Origin: Fimbriimonas sp.
Lineage (GTDB): Bacteria; Armatimonadota; Fimbriimonadia; Fimbriimonadales; Fimbriimonadaceae
Length of the DNA: 15,685 nt
NCBI GenBank assembly: GCA_030447945.1
Contig: JAUJNV010000088.1
Span: forward strand, 1-15,685
Direction of reading: 5' to 3'
Positions 13,910-15,685 of this stretch are shown piece after piece. How positions within the stretch are numbered: the first letter of the stretch is position 1; every line of letters begins with the position of its first letter. Made by a program: the position numbers and the translations under genes. The notes under the pieces are model-generated. The model was not told the DNA's origin. It ran no database searches and worked only from the letters and a program-made list of their open reading frames with translations.

Positions 13910-15241
13910 TTACCGTCTGCGCCCGTGCTTGCCAAATCGGGACTGCATCTTCGTAAGCTGCTTCATGCTGCGGCGCATCTCGTAAAGCTGCTTGATGAGA
14001 TTGTTCACCTCTTCAACCGAGGTTCCCGAGCCCTGCGCCATGCGCTTGCGGCGCGAACCGTTAATTATATCCGGATTGGTGCGCTCCTTGGGCGTCATGC
14101 TCAGAATGATCGCCTCGATCCGGTTCACGCTCTTGTCGTCGATGGAGTTCAGCGCCTCTTCCGGAATTGCCGTCCCGAGCCCCGGAATCATCTTCAGCAC
14201 GTTCTTCATCGGCCCCATCTTGCGCATCATCTTAAACTGCATAAGCATGTCGTCGAAGTCGAAGCTCCCCTTCTTGAGCTTGGCTTCCAGCCCCTCAGAA
14301 TCTTCTCCATCGAAGGCGAGCTCGGCCTTTTCGATGATCCCAAGGATGTCGCCCATACCGATGATCCGCTGGGCCATCCGGTCGGGATAGAACGGCTCCA
14401 GCGCATCGACCGCCTCGCCCACGCCGACGAATCGCACGGGCACCCCCGTCGCCTCCCGGACGCTGAGCACGGCGCCGCCGCGCGTGTCGCCGTCCAATTT
14501 GGTAAAGATCGCGCCGGTCAGATGGACCTGCTCGTGGAACGCCTGCGCGACGTTCACGGCCTCCTGGCCCGTCGTGGAGTCGAGGACGAGAAAGCTCTCA
14601 TTCGGCTGGACCGCGTTCCGAATGTCGCGGAGCTCTTGCATGAGCGCGTCGTCCACTTGAAGGCGGCCGGCCGTGTCGACGATAAGCACGTCGTTCATGA
14701 AGTGGCGGCAGCGGGCCAGCGCCTCCGTCGCGATTTGAACGGGGCTCGTGCCGTCGATCTTCGCGTAGACCGGCACGCCCACGGTCTCCCCGAGCACTTC
14801 GAGCTGCTTCACCGCCGCTGGGCGCTGGATGTCGCAGGCCGCGAGCATCGGCTTCTTGCCCTGCGCGACGAGGTGCTTGGCCAGCTTCGCGCAAGAGGTC
14901 GTCTTGCCCGATCCCTGGAGGCCGCACATCAGGATAATCATTGGCGGCTGCGGGCCCCAGTTGAAGCGGGGCGCTTCGCTGCCGAGCATCTCCGTGAGCT
15001 CGTCTCGAACGATCTTGACGATCGTCTGGTCCGCCGTGAGACTGGCGTAGACGTCCTCGCCCACCGCCTTCTCCTTCACGCGGGCGATAAAGGCCTTCGC
15101 GACGGCAAAGTTCACGTCCGCCTCTAGGAGCGCGACACGCACTTCGCGCAGCATCTCCGTCACGTCCTCCTCGCGCAGGCGGCCTTTGCGGCGAATGTCG
15201 GCGAGAATGCCGCTCAGACGGCGGGTAAGGGTATCGAGCAT
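13910..15241 (-). CDS. ffh: Signal recognition particle protein Ffh (SRP54)
   Basis: GTPase that binds signal sequences at the ribosome exit and SRP RNA, and docks with FtsY to deliver membrane proteins. 443 residues, normal length. N domain: 1-95. G domain: P-loop GLQGSGKTT (107-115), CDIQRPAAVKQLE (136-148), DTAGR (189-193), TTGQEAVNVA (223-232), TKLDGDTRGG (247-256) and FVGVGEAVDAL (271-281). M domain: methionine-rich DMLMQFKMMRKMGPMK (331-346), IPGLG, then SRP-RNA binding around GSRRKRMAQGSGTSVEEVN (395-413) and a basic tail. ATG 15241 matches the usual MLDTLTRRL opening. First gene of the minus-strand operon with rpsP and khpA. Frame is intact. The long plus-strand ORF across it is a GC-rich shadow. 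Confidence 0.98.
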   Translation of the reverse strand: MLDTLTRRLSGILADIRRKGRLREEDVTEMLREVRVALLEADVNFAVAKAFIARVKEKAVGEDVYASLTADQTIVKIVRDELTEMLGSEAPRFNWGPQPPMIILMCGLQGSGKTTSCAKLAKHLVAQGKKPMLAACDIQRPAAVKQLEVLGETVGVPVYAKIDGTSPVQIATEALARCRHFMNDVLIVDTAGRLQVDDALMQELRDIRNAVQPNESFLVLDSTTGQEAVNVAQAFHEQVHLTGAIFTKLDGDTRGGAVLSVREATGVPVRFVGVGEAVDALEPFYPDRMAQRIIGMGDILGIIEKAELAFDGEDSEGLEAKLKKGSFDFDDMLMQFKMMRKMGPMKNVLKMIPGLGTAIPEEALNSIDDKSVNRIEAIILSMTPKERTNPDIINGSRRKRMAQGSGTSVEEVNNLIKQLYEMRRSMKQLTKMQSRFGKHGRRR

Positions 15242-15247
15242 CGTCCG

Positions 15248-15253
15248 ATTTAA
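15248..15253 (-). promoter_or_regulatory. Possible -10 box for ffh
   Basis: TTAAAT on the minus strand ends 6 nt before the ffh ATG, the same distance seen for the two Clp-N-like genes; no Shine-Dalgarno sequence is visible before ffh. It matches TATAAT at only four of six positions, so support is modest and rests on the shared spacing. Confidence 0.3.
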
Positions 15254-15296
15254 CTACGACGCATCGGAGGGAGAAATAGCGGGTTCCGGGGGGTAG

Positions 15297-15302
15297 AAAG
15301 GA
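15297..15302 (+). promoter_or_regulatory. Ribosome binding site of the glycoside hydrolase
   Basis: AAAGGA lies 7 nt before ATG 15310, a good Shine-Dalgarno match and spacing. It decides this start and contrasts with the likely leaderless starts elsewhere in the window. Confidence 0.55.
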
Positions 15303-15309
15303 TCGCCCC

Positions 15310-15685
15310 ATGGGATCGAGGAACCTGAGCCCCATTCGCGTCGCCTCCGGCGGCCGATACTTCGAGACCTTCGATCGCGAGCCGTTCCATTTTATCGGGG
15401 CCAATGACTCCATCACCTGGCCCGGCCTGATGGGCTTGTACCGGCGCAAGGATCTGGCGGGCGTTGAAGCCTATTTAGAGGATCTGGCCGCGAGCGGAAT
15501 CAACACTCTGCGGCTCATGCTCGAGTATGCGCAGGGCGAAGGGCGCTACTTCGAGCGCCCAGCGGGGAAGTTCAACCCCGCCATGGTGCGGCTGTGGGAC
15601 GACCTCTTCCGTATCTGCGGCGATGTCGGGCTGCGGGTGCTTCTTATGCCGTGGGACAACTTCTGGATGTCTCGCCGCTGGGGCA
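15310..15685 (+). CDS. GH5/cellulase-like glycoside hydrolase, 5' part (runs off the end)
   Basis: Open from ATG 15310 to the window end, 125 residues with no stop. The sequence has the start of a (beta/alpha)8 glycosidase of clan A, close in style to GH5 endoglucanases and mannanases: PFHFIGANDSITWPG (about 27-41) as the first strand, YLEDLAASGINTLRLML (about 56-72) with the conserved strand-2 N-T-L-R pattern, a loop with AQGEGRYFERPAGKFN, then DDLFRICGDVGLRVLLMP (about 97-114) and WDNFW. The catalytic acids would lie downstream and are not seen, so substrate and activity are open. No signal peptide is apparent; the protein starts MGSRNLSPIRV, suggesting a cytosolic enzyme or a later start. 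It is divergent from ffh with 68 bp between them. Confidence 0.8.
   Translation, partial: MGSRNLSPIRVASGGRYFETFDREPFHFIGANDSITWPGLMGLYRRKDLAGVEAYLEDLAASGINTLRLMLEYAQGEGRYFERPAGKFNPAMVRLWDDLFRICGDVGLRVLLMPWDNFWMSRRWG

Noticed and set aside
13724..15127. 467-codon open frame on the plus strand across ffh and rpsP
   Set aside because: It is antisense to two intact, certain genes and rich in R, H, L and A, as expected for a shadow frame in GC-rich coding DNA.
1..15685. CRISPR array, tRNA or rRNA gene
   Set aside because: No regularly spaced direct repeats and no recognisable tRNA or rRNA segments were seen by eye on either strand.

Overview
The window is a GC-rich bacterial chromosomal segment. 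No rRNA, tRNA, CRISPR array or insertion sequence was seen. Several things fit a member of Armatimonadota or a similar deep-branching GC-rich lineage: proteins made only of Clp N-type repeats, likely leaderless promoters, TTG starts, and a divergent sugar hydrolase. That placement is inference and weak. No wholly new system is evident. The most unusual items are a tandem pair of stand-alone Clp-N-like genes and a sharply bounded 8.2 kb stretch in which every gene is broken by small indels.

Left part (1-5001), mostly clean. It starts with the C-terminal tail of a probable secreted protein (1-144), then a 5'-truncated WecG/TagA-type glycosyltransferase. This overlaps an ATP:cob(I)alamin adenosyltransferase, which overlaps a small exported LolA/DUF2092-like protein; stop and start codons overlap at both joints. 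An Old Yellow Enzyme-type flavin oxidoreductase lies convergent to these genes and divergent from feoA-feoB, the ferrous iron importer.

Middle part (about 5000-13244), indel-rich. Gene identities remain readable by moving between frames: the C-terminal quarter of FeoB; two tandem Clp-N-like genes of almost equal length (927 and 921 bp), each behind the same TATACT box 6 nt before its start; on the minus strand a BrkB/YihY-type membrane protein followed by a GT4 glycosyltransferase; on the plus strand the ligase-associated beta-lactamase-fold exonuclease and its ATP-dependent DNA ligase (PP_1105-like); then rimM on the minus strand. Conserved motifs survive between the shifts, and the damage starts inside feoB and ends at rimM. 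Low consensus accuracy (for example a gap bridged by few long reads) is therefore the simplest explanation, with real gene decay as the alternative.

Right part (13245-15685), clean. It holds the minus-strand operon ffh-rpsP-khpA-(rimM), encoding SRP54, ribosomal protein S16, a KH RNA-binding protein and the 16S processing factor RimM. The often-linked trmD and rplS do not follow; instead a 12-bp hairpin separates rimM from the convergent ligase. Divergent from ffh, a GH5/cellulase-like glycoside hydrolase begins and runs off the end.
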